Shown here piece after piece: positions 1 through 8,284 of a DNA stretch of 64,000 nucleotides. The notes under the pieces were generated by a model. That model did no database searches. It had not been told where the DNA came from and was given only the letters and a program-made list of their open reading frames with translations. Numbering within the stretch: the first letter of the stretch is position 1; the number at the start of each line of letters is the position of its first letter. The position numbers were made by a program, and so were the translations under genes. Source of the stretch: Limnobacter sp. 130 (lineage in GTDB: Bacteria; Pseudomonadota; Gammaproteobacteria; Burkholderiales; Burkholderiaceae_B); contig NZ_LR732328.1 in NCBI RefSeq assembly GCF_902506325.1, positions 561,882-625,881 of the forward strand, in the 5' to 3' direction.

Positions 1-125
1 CCCGCTGGAATATCTAAAGGATGTGATGGACCGCCTGCCCACGCAGCCGTACAGCAGGATCAATGAATTGCTGCCGCACAACTGGAAACCAGCGAACTAA
101 TCAAGACGGGTTTGCTGGGGGCTTA
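1..125 (+). mobile_element. Right end of an IS66-family insertion sequence (truncated by window edge)
   Basis: The segment holds the last codons of a TnpC-type transposase (stop at 98-100), then a short tail ending in GGGCTTAC at 118-125. Read on the other strand the tail begins GTAAGCCCCC, which matches the GTAAGC-type terminal inverted repeat usual for IS66 elements, so the outer edge is placed at 125. A target duplication would be the next 8 bases (126-133), but the left end lies outside the window, so neither the duplication nor the completeness of the element can be confirmed. Confidence 0.7.
2..100 (+). CDS. tnpC: IS66-family transposase TnpC, C-terminal end (partial)
   Basis: Thirty-two codons are open from the window edge to a TAA stop. 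The translation ends in RINELLPHNWKPAN, preceded by a LPTQPYS segment. The pattern 'RLP..P.S.INELLPHNW' is the characteristic C-terminal end of IS66 transposases, which carry a DDE catalytic core upstream (not in this window). The 5' part is missing because of the window boundary, so it cannot be said whether the transposase is intact. It lies just inside the terminal repeat, as expected for TnpC, the last gene of an IS66 unit. Confidence 0.75.
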   Translation, partial: PLEYLKDVMDRLPTQPYSRINELLPHNWKPAN

Positions 126-140
126 CTCAGAAAGCACAAA

Positions 141-172
141 AAAAGCCAGTTCAAATAAACTGGCTTTTTTTG
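141..172 (-). terminator. Bidirectional factor-independent terminator after the esterase gene
   Basis: A 10-bp perfect stem (AAAAGCCAGT at 141-150 with ACTGGCTTTT at 159-168) has A-runs on one side and T-runs on the other, so it can terminate in both directions. It ends the minus-strand esterase gene (stop at 217) and would also shield that gene from the IS66 element. The same GCCAGTT stem sequence recurs in the terminator after rplS. Confidence 0.8.
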
Positions 173-216
173 TTTGTTTACTTAGGTGTTTCGTCAGGGG
201 TGCTGACGACGTAGGG

Positions 217-1476
217 TTATTTCAAAACACTGCAATTGGAGCTCACTGAAATCAGTACTTTGCCAAGCGCGGGTAGCGAACGAGGATCCAGTGATTTTCC
301 AGTGTTCAAAAATGCCACCGATATATCTCGTGAAGGATCTGCCCACGTCACAATGTTAATCAAGCCAAGATGGCCATATGCTTTGCGAGCTTTTATGCCG
401 AATAAAGAAAATACATTCTCACCCAGCATGAAACCAGTAGAAAACCTGATTGGAATCATCAAAGTCTGATCGATAGTCAGTGGACCGGCTGGACGGGTGG
501 CCAGCTTAATGGTGTTTTCTTCAAATACTTGGTTTCCATTAAAAGTACCACCATCCAGCATCATTTGATAAAAACGGCTGACTTCGTCCGCGGTTCCATA
601 AATGTTTCCAGCTGGGATGCTGGCGTCCATGAAGCCAGGTGTATTTGAAATGCTGGCTATCTTTTCAAATTCAATATTGAGTGCCCGTTTGGCCAAAACG
701 TTGATCGGGAATACTGGAGTGGCGCCAGTGCTGTAATTAAATGCAGCCAAGTCTTGATGTTTTTTGTTAAGACCATAGGTGAGGTATTTGGCACCAAGTG
801 GCTTCGCGATGAATTCCTGTAGGGCAGATTCAACTGACTTACCGGTAATTCTTTTCACCATTTCGCCCAGAATGTACCCACCAACGATCGCGTGATAAGC
901 CTGTTGACTGCCGTCGCCGCGGTTTGTGTAGCCGGAGTTGATCAAATCGATAACGCTATCCCATTTGAATAGCAGGGATGGATGAGGGTTGCTTATGGGT
1001 ATTTGAGGAACACCCGCACGATGGGACAGCACTTGTGCAATGGTGATTTTCTCTTTTCCATTGCATGCGAACTCTGGAATATATTTCCCAATTGTGTCGT
1101 TGAGTTGAAGTTTTCCCTGCTCTTGAAGCTTATGAATCAACATGGCAGTAATTGCCTTGGAAGCGGAGAACAGACAGATTGGTGTGTCAGGTGTCATTAG
1201 CACCTGTTCAACATCTTGGTCGGGATGGTTTGGTGGGGGATTGCCCCTGGCGTGGCCAATTGAACGTTTGAGTACAATTTCACCTTGACGGCGAATGACC
1301 ATGGTTATGCCTGGCTGCAGTCCTGTTTTGTAAAAGCTTTCTACGCTGTTCCAGATGGCCTCAACGTTATCGCGGGTCATGCTGACATCATAGGGACTTG
1401 TTTCTGCTTTTGAGTCGATTTGGGTGACTGATCCCACGTTTCTCGGCACGGAAACTGTGTTTGATTTTTTAAACAT
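217..1476 (-). CDS. Serine hydrolase of the beta-lactamase / class C penicillin-binding family (EstB-like esterase)
   Basis: A 419-residue protein of the beta-lactamase superfamily (Pfam Beta-lactamase type), whose members include esterases, D-aminopeptidases and LpqH/EstB-like hydrolases. The nucleophile motif S-x-x-K is visible as SASK at residues 104-107, with GKLQLNDTIGKYIPEF just after it as in class C-like esterases. The second motif, normally Y-x-N, reads YHA at about 194-196, and a C-terminal HLG (about residue 378) replaces the KTG triad. No signal peptide is apparent, so a cytoplasmic location is likely. The start is the ATG at 1476; its ribosome site is weak. It is monocistronic, with a terminator downstream at 141-172. 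Substrate is unknown; carboxylesterase activity is more likely than true beta-lactamase activity. Confidence 0.8.
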   Translation of the reverse strand: MFKKSNTVSVPRNVGSVTQIDSKAETSPYDVSMTRDNVEAIWNSVESFYKTGLQPGITMVIRRQGEIVLKRSIGHARGNPPPNHPDQDVEQVLMTPDTPICLFSASKAITAMLIHKLQEQGKLQLNDTIGKYIPEFACNGKEKITIAQVLSHRAGVPQIPISNPHPSLLFKWDSVIDLINSGYTNRGDGSQQAYHAIVGGYILGEMVKRITGKSVESALQEFIAKPLGAKYLTYGLNKKHQDLAAFNYSTGATPVFPINVLAKRALNIEFEKIASISNTPGFMDASIPAGNIYGTADEVSRFYQMMLDGGTFNGNQVFEENTIKLATRPAGPLTIDQTLMIPIRFSTGFMLGENVFSLFGIKARKAYGHLGLINIVTWADPSRDISVAFLNTGKSLDPRSLPALGKVLISVSSNCSVLK

Positions 1477-1572
1477 AGATTTGGCTTGTCTCGTTGTTGT
1501 AAGTATTTGTGTAACTTACAAGTATCATTCCAAGCCAAAGCTCAGGTCAATTGAGTTTTTAGGGCGGACTCT

Positions 1573-2493
1573 CTAGCCCTTGATTGGACCCGTTTTTTCG
1601 CTGTTTTGATGAAGTTTGCGCATGAATGCTTCAATAGGTTTTGCGGTACTGCCTTTGAAAAACAAGAGGGGCGACAGTGTGCCGATTAAGGTGATGTGAT
1701 CAGTTCCGTCTACGCTTTCTACGGTCGAGGTATTACCTGCCTTTGTTAGCGCGTTGTTCAGTGCGATGGTATTTCTCTCGATGCTGACTAAGGTATCGCT
1801 TTCGGGAGCGAGTAGTAGCGTTGGTGCATTGCCTTTGTTGGCGTAATCGATTGGTTGGGACTTTGTCGGGTAGTTGGGGTGATTAAAGACAGGCTGTACA
1901 TCGGTGTCTTTGATCGGGTAAATGTTGTAAGCACCGGCCAGGCCGATTAGTCCTTGGACCTTTGTTTGGTGTTCAAGGCCTGCGGCGTTTAACCAGCGGG
2001 GATCAAGGGCAAGCATGGCTGCGTTGTACGCGCCGGCACTGTGGCCCATCAAAACATATTGTGTGGCGGGGTTTAGCTTGATGTATTCAGGCTTGGCCAG
2101 CTCTTTGCTCAGGTGCGCAATACTTTGTGCGCCATCTTCCAGAAAATCGGGATATTGAACTTCGGGATACAGGCGATAGTTAGGTACGGCAGTGATGTAC
2201 CCCATGGAGGCGAGACGTCGCCCAACAAATTCATATTCTGATTTGTCACCCCGATTCCAGCTTCCTCCATAAAAGAAAACAACAACTGGCGTGCTGCTGA
2301 ACTCTTCATTGGCGTTGTCTGGCAGGTACAAGTCGTATTTGAGCTTGGGGTGGGCACCAAACTCAATATTTTCCTTTACCTCAGCGGTGTAAATTTTTGA
2401 CACGGAGTTGACGACTTGAAGCGCTGAGCAACCACCCAGGAGGATGAATGGAATGACTTTAAGCGTGCGTAATAAATTCAATGTTGATTTCAT
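1573..2493 (-). CDS. Alpha/beta-hydrolase lipoprotein (carboxylesterase/lipase-like)
   Basis: A 306-residue protein with an N-terminal lipoprotein signal: a hydrophobic stretch ends in LLGGC, so Cys22 is the probable lipidated residue. The mature part is an esterase of the BD-FAE/alpha-beta-hydrolase type. An oxyanion-hole segment FYGGSW sits at 74-79 where most relatives have HGGGW, the nucleophile elbow GHSAG is at 150-154 (Ser152), and the acid/histidine candidates are PESD and DGTDH towards the C-terminus. It should act on ester substrates at the membrane or in the periplasm. It is transcribed away from the reductase gene at 2578, so the two probably share the 84-base intergenic region as divergent promoters. 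The substrate is unknown; kynurenine-formamidase-like relatives are an alternative. Confidence 0.8.
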   Translation of the reverse strand: MKSTLNLLRTLKVIPFILLGGCSALQVVNSVSKIYTAEVKENIEFGAHPKLKYDLYLPDNANEEFSSTPVVVFFYGGSWNRGDKSEYEFVGRRLASMGYITAVPNYRLYPEVQYPDFLEDGAQSIAHLSKELAKPEYIKLNPATQYVLMGHSAGAYNAAMLALDPRWLNAAGLEHQTKVQGLIGLAGAYNIYPIKDTDVQPVFNHPNYPTKSQPIDYANKGNAPTLLLAPESDTLVSIERNTIALNNALTKAGNTSTVESVDGTDHITLIGTLSPLLFFKGSTAKPIEAFMRKLHQNSEKTGPIKG

Positions 2494-2577
2494 GGGGTGC
2501 TACAGTAGTGCGCAAGGGCAGTGCTGGTAATGGGTGATGCTTTATATTAAACAGAATTTGAATGCAGGATGATGAAG

Positions 2578-3639
2578 ATGGTAGCAATTGACAAGAACAA
2601 GCCGATCTGTGTGACGGGCGCGTCGGGATATATCGCCAGCTGGATTGTGAAGTATTTGCTGGATGACGGGTTTTTGGTTCATGCAACGGTGCGCGATTCA
2701 AGCAAAGAAAGTTCGGTTGCCCACCTGTTGAAGGCGGCCAATGGAGCCAAGGGCACGCTGAAGTTGTTTGACGCCGATTTGATTCAAGAAGGTAGTTTCA
2801 CGAAGGCAATCGAGGGGTGTGAGTTGGTTATTCATACTGCTTCGCCTTTCGTGATTAAGGGGTTTACTGATCCCTATGAGGCATTGATTCGCCCGGCAGT
2901 GGAGGGTACCGACAATGTTTTAAAGTCTTGTAACGCTGTGGAATCGGTTCGCCGAGTTGTGCTTACCAGTTCGGTCGCATCGATTTATGGGGATGCAGTT
3001 GAAATTTTGAAGGCACCAGGTGGTGTTTTCACTGAGCAGCTTTGGAATAACACTAGTAGCGAAAGCCATCAGCCTTACTCGTATTCGAAAGTGATGGCCG
3101 AGCGAAGGGCTTGGGAAATTTGTAAGAATCAATCTCGATGGGACTTGGTGACAATTAATCCAAGTTTGGTTATGGGGCCTTCTTTGACCACACAAACCCA
3201 ATCCACAAGTATCGACGTAATGCGGGACTTGGGTAGTGGGCGACAGCGCACTGGGGTCCCTTTGCTGGAGTTCGGCATTGTTGATGTTCGTGAGGTGGCC
3301 AAGGCTCATATTTCGGCGGGATTTAATCCAGATGCGGAGGGACGTCATATTTTGTCTGCCCACACCGCGAGCTTGTTGCAAATGGCCACTATTCTGCGTG
3401 CACGTTTTCCAAAGTATCCACTGCCCAAGAAGCAGTTGCCAAAGTTTTTAGTAAAGTTGGTAGCGCCGATTGCGGCAGGAGTCAGTCGTGATTTTATTCA
3501 GAAGAATGTGGGTTATGCGCTGAAATTCGATAACAGTCGTTCCACGAGCAGCTTGGGTGTTAGATACAGACCTTTAACAGAAACTTTGTGCGAGCATTTC
3601 GCACAAATGATTGAAGACGGGTTGCTCAAGCGACGTTGA
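2578..3639 (+). CDS. NAD(P)-dependent short-chain reductase/epimerase, dihydroflavonol-4-reductase-like
   Basis: An extended short-chain dehydrogenase of about 353 residues. The N-terminal Rossmann motif is TGASGYIASW, and an active-site Y-x-x-x-K is seen as YSYSK about halfway. Spacing and surrounding sequence (HTASPF, VVLTSSVASIYG) are typical of the DFR/anthocyanidin-reductase/cinnamoyl-CoA-reductase branch, in bacteria often annotated as aldehyde or 3-beta-hydroxysteroid reductases. Three in-frame ATGs lie close together (2569, 2572, 2578); AGGA at 2566-2569 is best spaced for 2578, so I chose that start, although 2569 is possible. The 3' end overlaps the convergent Ada-like gene by 14 bases. 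It probably reduces a ketone or aldehyde; the substrate is not evident. Confidence 0.82.
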   Translation: MVAIDKNKPICVTGASGYIASWIVKYLLDDGFLVHATVRDSSKESSVAHLLKAANGAKGTLKLFDADLIQEGSFTKAIEGCELVIHTASPFVIKGFTDPYEALIRPAVEGTDNVLKSCNAVESVRRVVLTSSVASIYGDAVEILKAPGGVFTEQLWNNTSSESHQPYSYSKVMAERRAWEICKNQSRWDLVTINPSLVMGPSLTTQTQSTSIDVMRDLGSGRQRTGVPLLEFGIVDVREVAKAHISAGFNPDAEGRHILSAHTASLLQMATILRARFPKYPLPKKQLPKFLVKLVAPIAAGVSRDFIQKNVGYALKFDNSRSTSSLGVRYRPLTETLCEHFAQMIEDGLLKRR

Positions 3640-4516
3640 CCGATGCTGATGTTTGGCCCTGTTCCCAAAGGTGCAGGGCCTTTTTACGTTCACTTTGCCA
3701 GCGATACTGCCCCAGTTCCCCTGTGGCTTGTATGACTCGGTGACAAGGAACAAGAAAAGCGATCGGGTTTTTCGCAATGGCGCTTCCCACCGCACGGCTG
3801 GCCGAAGGTTTCCCGATGTGAGCTGCGATTTGTTGGTAGCTGGCCAAGTGCCCTAGAGGCAAATGCATCAACGCTTGCCAAACCTGAAGTTGAAATGGGG
3901 TGCCTCGCAAGTGCAAACACACATCGAATGGAGGCTGTGCAGCTGGGCGAAAAATTTGCGCGATGATGCTCTCCGCTTTCTTGTGTGACTCAACGAAAGT
4001 CGCTTTGGGATACAGCCCGGCGAGCGCATTGGCCCAACTCCCATAGGTCAATTCATCGGTTTCGAACTCGAGGCTATTTACCCCTTTGTCTGTGAGGCAA
4101 ATGAATACTTGACCGAACGGGCTGACCGCCTGCCCAATCGTGAATGTTAAATTCAAGCCTTGCGTTTTGATCTCCCCTGGTGTCAAGGCCTCGAACTTCA
4201 ACATCAAGTGATGGAGTTTGCTGCCGCTTGTGAGCCCGAGTTCAGTGGACGTTTGAAGAATGCTTTTGCCGGAGGCAATCAGCTTGCGGGCGTGATCCTT
4301 CTGCAGGCAATGGAAAAATTGTTTGGGGCTGATTCCAGCCCACTCTGTGAACGTGCGCTGCAGGTGATATGACGAGGTGTGCAAATGTTTGGCCAGTGTG
4401 TCAAGTTTGAGCTCGATTTGCGGTTGATCTACGCCGAAGCCGCTTGCGTTTTGCTCCAGTAGCTGAATTGCTTTTGCAATCAGTTGGTATTGCTTGTGGT
4501 TATAAAATGGTGCCAC
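3626..4516 (-). CDS. AraC-type HTH fused to O6-alkylguanine-DNA alkyltransferase (Ada-like, without the phosphotriester domain)
   Basis: This 296-residue protein couples an AraC-type DNA-binding region (about residues 35-115) to a C-terminal methylguanine methyltransferase domain. The acceptor motif PCHR is at 257-260 (Cys258), followed by GELGQYRW. It removes O6-alkyl groups from guanine by suicidal transfer to cysteine and may activate repair genes. The N-terminal Zn/Cys4 methylphosphotriester-sensing domain of E. coli Ada (usual length about 350) is missing, so the methylation switch of classical Ada cannot operate. The longest frame starts at a GTG at 4516 without an obvious ribosome site; no in-frame ATG is suitable. 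The neighbours are unrelated. Confidence 0.87.
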   Translation of the reverse strand: MAPFYNHKQYQLIAKAIQLLEQNASGFGVDQPQIELKLDTLAKHLHTSSYHLQRTFTEWAGISPKQFFHCLQKDHARKLIASGKSILQTSTELGLTSGSKLHHLMLKFEALTPGEIKTQGLNLTFTIGQAVSPFGQVFICLTDKGVNSLEFETDELTYGSWANALAGLYPKATFVESHKKAESIIAQIFRPAAQPPFDVCLHLRGTPFQLQVWQALMHLPLGHLASYQQIAAHIGKPSASRAVGSAIAKNPIAFLVPCHRVIQATGELGQYRWQSERKKALHLWEQGQTSASVNVA

Positions 4517-4796
4517 GGCTGTGCGCTGAATGGTTGTTCACTTTGTCAGTGTGATTCTTACTGTGTGTTAGGGCAATCTGTTTCTTGCGCAAATTTAAAC
4601 TTGGGCGCACAGTGGGAATCGAAATTTACTCACAAGTTACATGGATTTTTGCAAGCGCTTTTCTATTTCTTGTGGGTATTGTTCGATTTGTGAATCTAAA
4701 TGCTCTGTGTTTTAGTAAGAGGGGTAACAACTAAACACTTCAGATTAGTGACCTAACTACCTATTCGAGAGGCCATAAGGCCCTGAGGAGACACAC

Positions 4797-6779
4797 ATGG
4801 CCGGTTTTCTGCCCAAGAATTCCACTTTGAAATTTGCCGTTTTATCTGCGCTGGTCTCCACGCACGGTCTGTCGGCCGCTGCAGGCGCCTTCGAAGGCCC
4901 TGCTGGCATTGAGGGGCGATGGGCAATGGAGGTCACTGTCGGTGCCTCTATGCGAACGAAGGATGCCGATGAGTCGCTGGTGTTTATCGGCAATGGTGGC
5001 AAGGCCTCTAGCGGTACGGTGGACGACGGTAATTTGAACTACAACAAGGGTGATGTCTTCAACGCGGTGGCCAAAGCGGTGGGCGAGCTTGAGTTGAAGA
5101 AAGACAATGTTGGCGTGTTCGTTCGTGCCAAGGCATTTTCAGATTTTCACAACCGCAGCAACCGCGTACCTCACGGTTCCGCAAACAATGGTTTTCGGCC
5201 AAACGAACCTTTGAACGACAATGGGTTCGACAAAGGTACCAAGTTTGAAGATGCCCAGTTCCTGGATGCTTATGTGTTTGGGGATTTCGAACCCTTGGGC
5301 AAACCACTGACCGTGAAAGCGGGTAATCAGGTTGTGACATGGGGGGAGGCCCTTTTCGTACTTGGCGGTGTGAATCAATATTCAAACTTTGACGCCGCTG
5401 CCTTGCGCCGCCCTGGCGCTCAGTTGAAGGAAGTCTTCCTGCCGATCCCACAAATTTCTGCAAATTTGCAGGCAACAGACGAGCTTTCACTAGAAACTTT
5501 TGTTCAACTCAATCACGAGAAAGTGGTGGTTGATGGTTGTGGTACCTTCTTTTCTCCTGCTGACTTGCTGAATTGTAATTTTCAGGGTTCCCCCATTAAC
5601 CCAGGTATTCTGAGTACGCCATTGGGTGACATTGATTTTACCGGATACAACGATCGCGAGAGTTTCGAGGGTGGGGGTACCGTGACTGTCGGTGGCGCGC
5701 CGTTTGATACCTCGACAACATCCGGGATTAATGGTTTGACGGGTTTGATCGGTGGGATCACTGGGCTACCTGCTGATTTGGGTAATCTTAACTTCCGCAT
5801 GGCACAGTTGGCTGACCGCAGACCCAAAGACAGTGGGCAGGTTGGCTTGGCTGCGCGGTATTATGCTGGTGAGATCGGCACTGAGTTCGGTGCTTACGTC
5901 GTAAATTACCATCAACGGATCCCCAATTTGTCTTTGAAGAAAACTCCTTCGAATTACGAGGGTTCAATTTTCAATGGACTTGAAGCTGGTGGTCAGAGTG
6001 TAGTGAACCCGCTGTCTTATTTCTTTGACTATGGCGCTGAGAATATTCAGGTGGCAGGGGTTTCTGCAGCGACTGAGTTTTTCGGCTATTCAGTGTTTGG
6101 AGAGGTTAGTTACACTAAAGACTTTCCTGCAGCCTACAACACTGCCGATTTGTTGAAAGGCGGTGCCACAGGTGATGGTCCTTTGGCACGCTATGGGGAT
6201 AACACTGCATTTCCGGAAGGATCAATTTTGTCGGGATCCAAACCCCTGGATAAAATTCAGGCACAGGTATCAACGATCAAGCTGTTTCCGCGTCGTCTAG
6301 GTGCTAGCCAAGTGGCTCTTGTCGCTGAAGTGGGCGCGCAAATGTGGCGCGGTATCGGCGATCCATTCACCAGCGAACGTTTTGGCCGTTCACCTGCATT
6401 CGGTGCCGGTGCCCACGCGACATACAATGGCGGTGATTGTAATGCCGGCGTAAACCCCAATCCCCAGAATTGCGTTGTTGATGGCTATGCAACCGAGACC
6501 GCATTTGGTTATCGTATTTTGTCGGTGGCCCAATATCCAGATGCATTGTTTGGCGTTACTTTGGCGCCTCGAATCTTTTTCTCGCATGACTTTAAGGGTT
6601 ATTCAGCGGATGGCGTATTTCTTGAAGACCGCATGAATTTGGGCTTGGGATTGAGGGCTGAGATTCAGTCTGCCAAGTACTTCGCGGAGATGAACTACAG
6701 CATGTTCAATGACAAGGCTTATTTCGATCCATTCAAAGACCGTGACTTCCTGTCTTTGGTAGTGGGCGCCAACCTGTAA
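4797..6779 (+). CDS. DUF1302 family outer-membrane protein
   Basis: A 660-residue secreted protein with an N-terminal signal peptide (cleavage probably after the ALSAAAG-type region near residue 30) and a beta-rich, glycine/aromatic-rich body ending in an aromatic/hydrophobic C-terminal strand (LVVGANL). It matches my knowledge of DUF1302 proteins, predicted outer-membrane beta-barrels of unknown function that are nearly always encoded next to DUF1329, as here. A GAGGAG ribosome site at 4784-4789 supports the start at 4797. It heads a same-strand set with DUF1329, a Ycf48-like protein and an RND transporter (55-, 106- and 14-base gaps). By inference it is the outer-membrane part of a hydrophobic-compound transport system; substrate unknown. 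Confidence 0.83.
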   Translation: MAGFLPKNSTLKFAVLSALVSTHGLSAAAGAFEGPAGIEGRWAMEVTVGASMRTKDADESLVFIGNGGKASSGTVDDGNLNYNKGDVFNAVAKAVGELELKKDNVGVFVRAKAFSDFHNRSNRVPHGSANNGFRPNEPLNDNGFDKGTKFEDAQFLDAYVFGDFEPLGKPLTVKAGNQVVTWGEALFVLGGVNQYSNFDAAALRRPGAQLKEVFLPIPQISANLQATDELSLETFVQLNHEKVVVDGCGTFFSPADLLNCNFQGSPINPGILSTPLGDIDFTGYNDRESFEGGGTVTVGGAPFDTSTTSGINGLTGLIGGITGLPADLGNLNFRMAQLADRRPKDSGQVGLAARYYAGEIGTEFGAYVVNYHQRIPNLSLKKTPSNYEGSIFNGLEAGGQSVVNPLSYFFDYGAENIQVAGVSAATEFFGYSVFGEVSYTKDFPAAYNTADLLKGGATGDGPLARYGDNTAFPEGSILSGSKPLDKIQAQVSTIKLFPRRLGASQVALVAEVGAQMWRGIGDPFTSERFGRSPAFGAGAHATYNGGDCNAGVNPNPQNCVVDGYATETAFGYRILSVAQYPDALFGVTLAPRIFFSHDFKGYSADGVFLEDRMNLGLGLRAEIQSAKYFAEMNYSMFNDKAYFDPFKDRDFLSLVVGANL

Positions 6780-6834
6780 AAGGTGGAACTACAAGGGTGA
6801 GCCATTTGAGATTTGTTTTTAGGAGAGTATTGAA

Positions 6835-8178
6835 ATGAAATTGACGCAAATCAAGCAGTTGGCCGTGTCTCTGGCACTGTTGGGAACTGCGGTCTCTGTC
6901 CACGCGCAGTCGGCTGATTTTTCAAAACTGGGTACAACGCTAACACCGGTCGGCGCAGAAAAGGCTGGAAATGCCGCTGGTACCATTCCGGCTTGGAACG
7001 GCGGTATGGCGAAACCACCCGCTGGGTTTGACCCCAGCAAGGGTTACCTGGATCCGTTTGCGGCCGACAAGCCGCTGTTGACCATTAATGCTGCCAACAT
7101 GGAGCAGCACAAGGACAAGCTGGCGCCCGGTCAAATGGAGATGATGAAGCGTTATCCCACGTACAAAATCAACGTGTACCCTACGCAACGTACGGCTGCT
7201 TACCGTGCAGATGTGTACAAATATGCAAAAGAAGAAGCGGCGGGTATCAAGCTGGCCGAGGGTGGCAATGGTATCTTGAATTTGAAGAAGTCCAATGTGC
7301 CGTTCCCGATTCCAACCGAGGGTATCCAGGTGATCTGGAACCACATTATGCGTGATCTGGGTGGTTCAATTACGCGTTATTCGGCAGATTTCCCGGTTCA
7401 AACCAACGGAAGTTTCACCGTGGGTAAGCGTACAGAGACCATTTCTTATGCGGCTTTCATGGCAGATCCGGAGCCAAACCGAATTTTCTATTACTTGAAC
7501 CAGACAACAGCACCCGCAAACGCGGCTGGTGAGGTGGCTTTGGTGCATGAGCCTTTGAACCAGGTTCAAGAGCCTCGTTTGGCCTGGCAGTACAATCCGG
7601 GCCAACGCCGGGTAATTCGTGCGCCAGAGCTGGCTTACGACTCACCAGGTATTGGTGCCGACGGTTTGCGTACAAACGATGACTTCAACGCGTACAACGG
7701 GGCGCCGGACCGCTACAACTGGAAGTTGGTTGGCAAGAAAGAAATGTACGTGGCTTACAACAACTTCAAGTTGACCAGCAAGGCGTTAAAGTACAGCGAC
7801 ATTATCAAGACCAACCATGTGAATCCTGATCTTTTGCGTTACGAATTGCATCGTGTTTGGGTTGTTGAGGGAACCTTGAAGCCGGGTGCGCGCCATATTT
7901 ACTCCAAGCGTGTGTTCTATGTGGATGAGGATTCCTGGGCGATTTTGCACGGTGATCAGTACGATGCGCGTGGCGGTTTGTGGCGAGTTCGTGAGGTGTT
8001 TGGTGTGCAGTTTTATGATGCACCAACATTTGGACCCGCTGGCGAGGTGATTTACGACCTTCAGGCACGCCGTTATCTCGTGAATGCTTTGACAAACGAA
8101 GAGAAGCCTATCGAATTTGGCAAGAAGTACACCACCGCTGATTTTTCGACAGCTGCATTGCGTCGCATGGGTCGGTAA
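6835..8178 (+). CDS. DUF1329 family periplasmic protein
   Basis: A 447-residue secreted protein. A clear Sec signal peptide ends in SVHAQ (cleavage near residue 25), and the mature start reads LTPVGAEKAGNAAGTIPAWNGG, the recognisable N-terminus of DUF1329. The family is thought to have a LolA/LolB-like half-barrel fold suited to carrying lipid-like molecules across the periplasm; that is family-level inference, with no catalytic motif visible. A ribosome site AGGAGAG precedes ATG 6835. It follows the DUF1302 gene by 55 bases, presumably in one transcript, and is followed by a strong terminator hairpin at 8240-8270 that may reduce expression of the downstream transporter genes. Confidence 0.83.
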   Translation: MKLTQIKQLAVSLALLGTAVSVHAQSADFSKLGTTLTPVGAEKAGNAAGTIPAWNGGMAKPPAGFDPSKGYLDPFAADKPLLTINAANMEQHKDKLAPGQMEMMKRYPTYKINVYPTQRTAAYRADVYKYAKEEAAGIKLAEGGNGILNLKKSNVPFPIPTEGIQVIWNHIMRDLGGSITRYSADFPVQTNGSFTVGKRTETISYAAFMADPEPNRIFYYLNQTTAPANAAGEVALVHEPLNQVQEPRLAWQYNPGQRRVIRAPELAYDSPGIGADGLRTNDDFNAYNGAPDRYNWKLVGKKEMYVAYNNFKLTSKALKYSDIIKTNHVNPDLLRYELHRVWVVEGTLKPGARHIYSKRVFYVDEDSWAILHGDQYDARGGLWRVREVFGVQFYDAPTFGPAGEVIYDLQARRYLVNALTNEEKPIEFGKKYTTADFSTAALRRMGR

Positions 8179-8239
8179 TGATTATTCAGTGTGTTTGGAG
8201 CAACTTGAGCTCCAAGCACCTGGGGTTTAAATATTTTGT

Positions 8240-8270
8240 AACCCAGAGAAATAAATTCTCTGGGTTTTTT
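8240..8270 (+). terminator. Strong hairpin terminator inside the DUF1302-DUF1329-Ycf48-MMPL cluster
   Basis: A perfect 11-bp stem (8240-8250 paired with 8256-8266, arm AACCCAGAGAA) with a 5-base loop is followed by a T-run to 8270. The ribosome site GGAGA of the next gene begins only six bases after the T-run. There is therefore no room for a new promoter downstream of it, so either it works as a partial terminator/attenuator within one operon, or the downstream promoter lies upstream of or within the hairpin. Confidence 0.8.
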
Positions 8271-8284
8271 AAATTGGAGATGGC

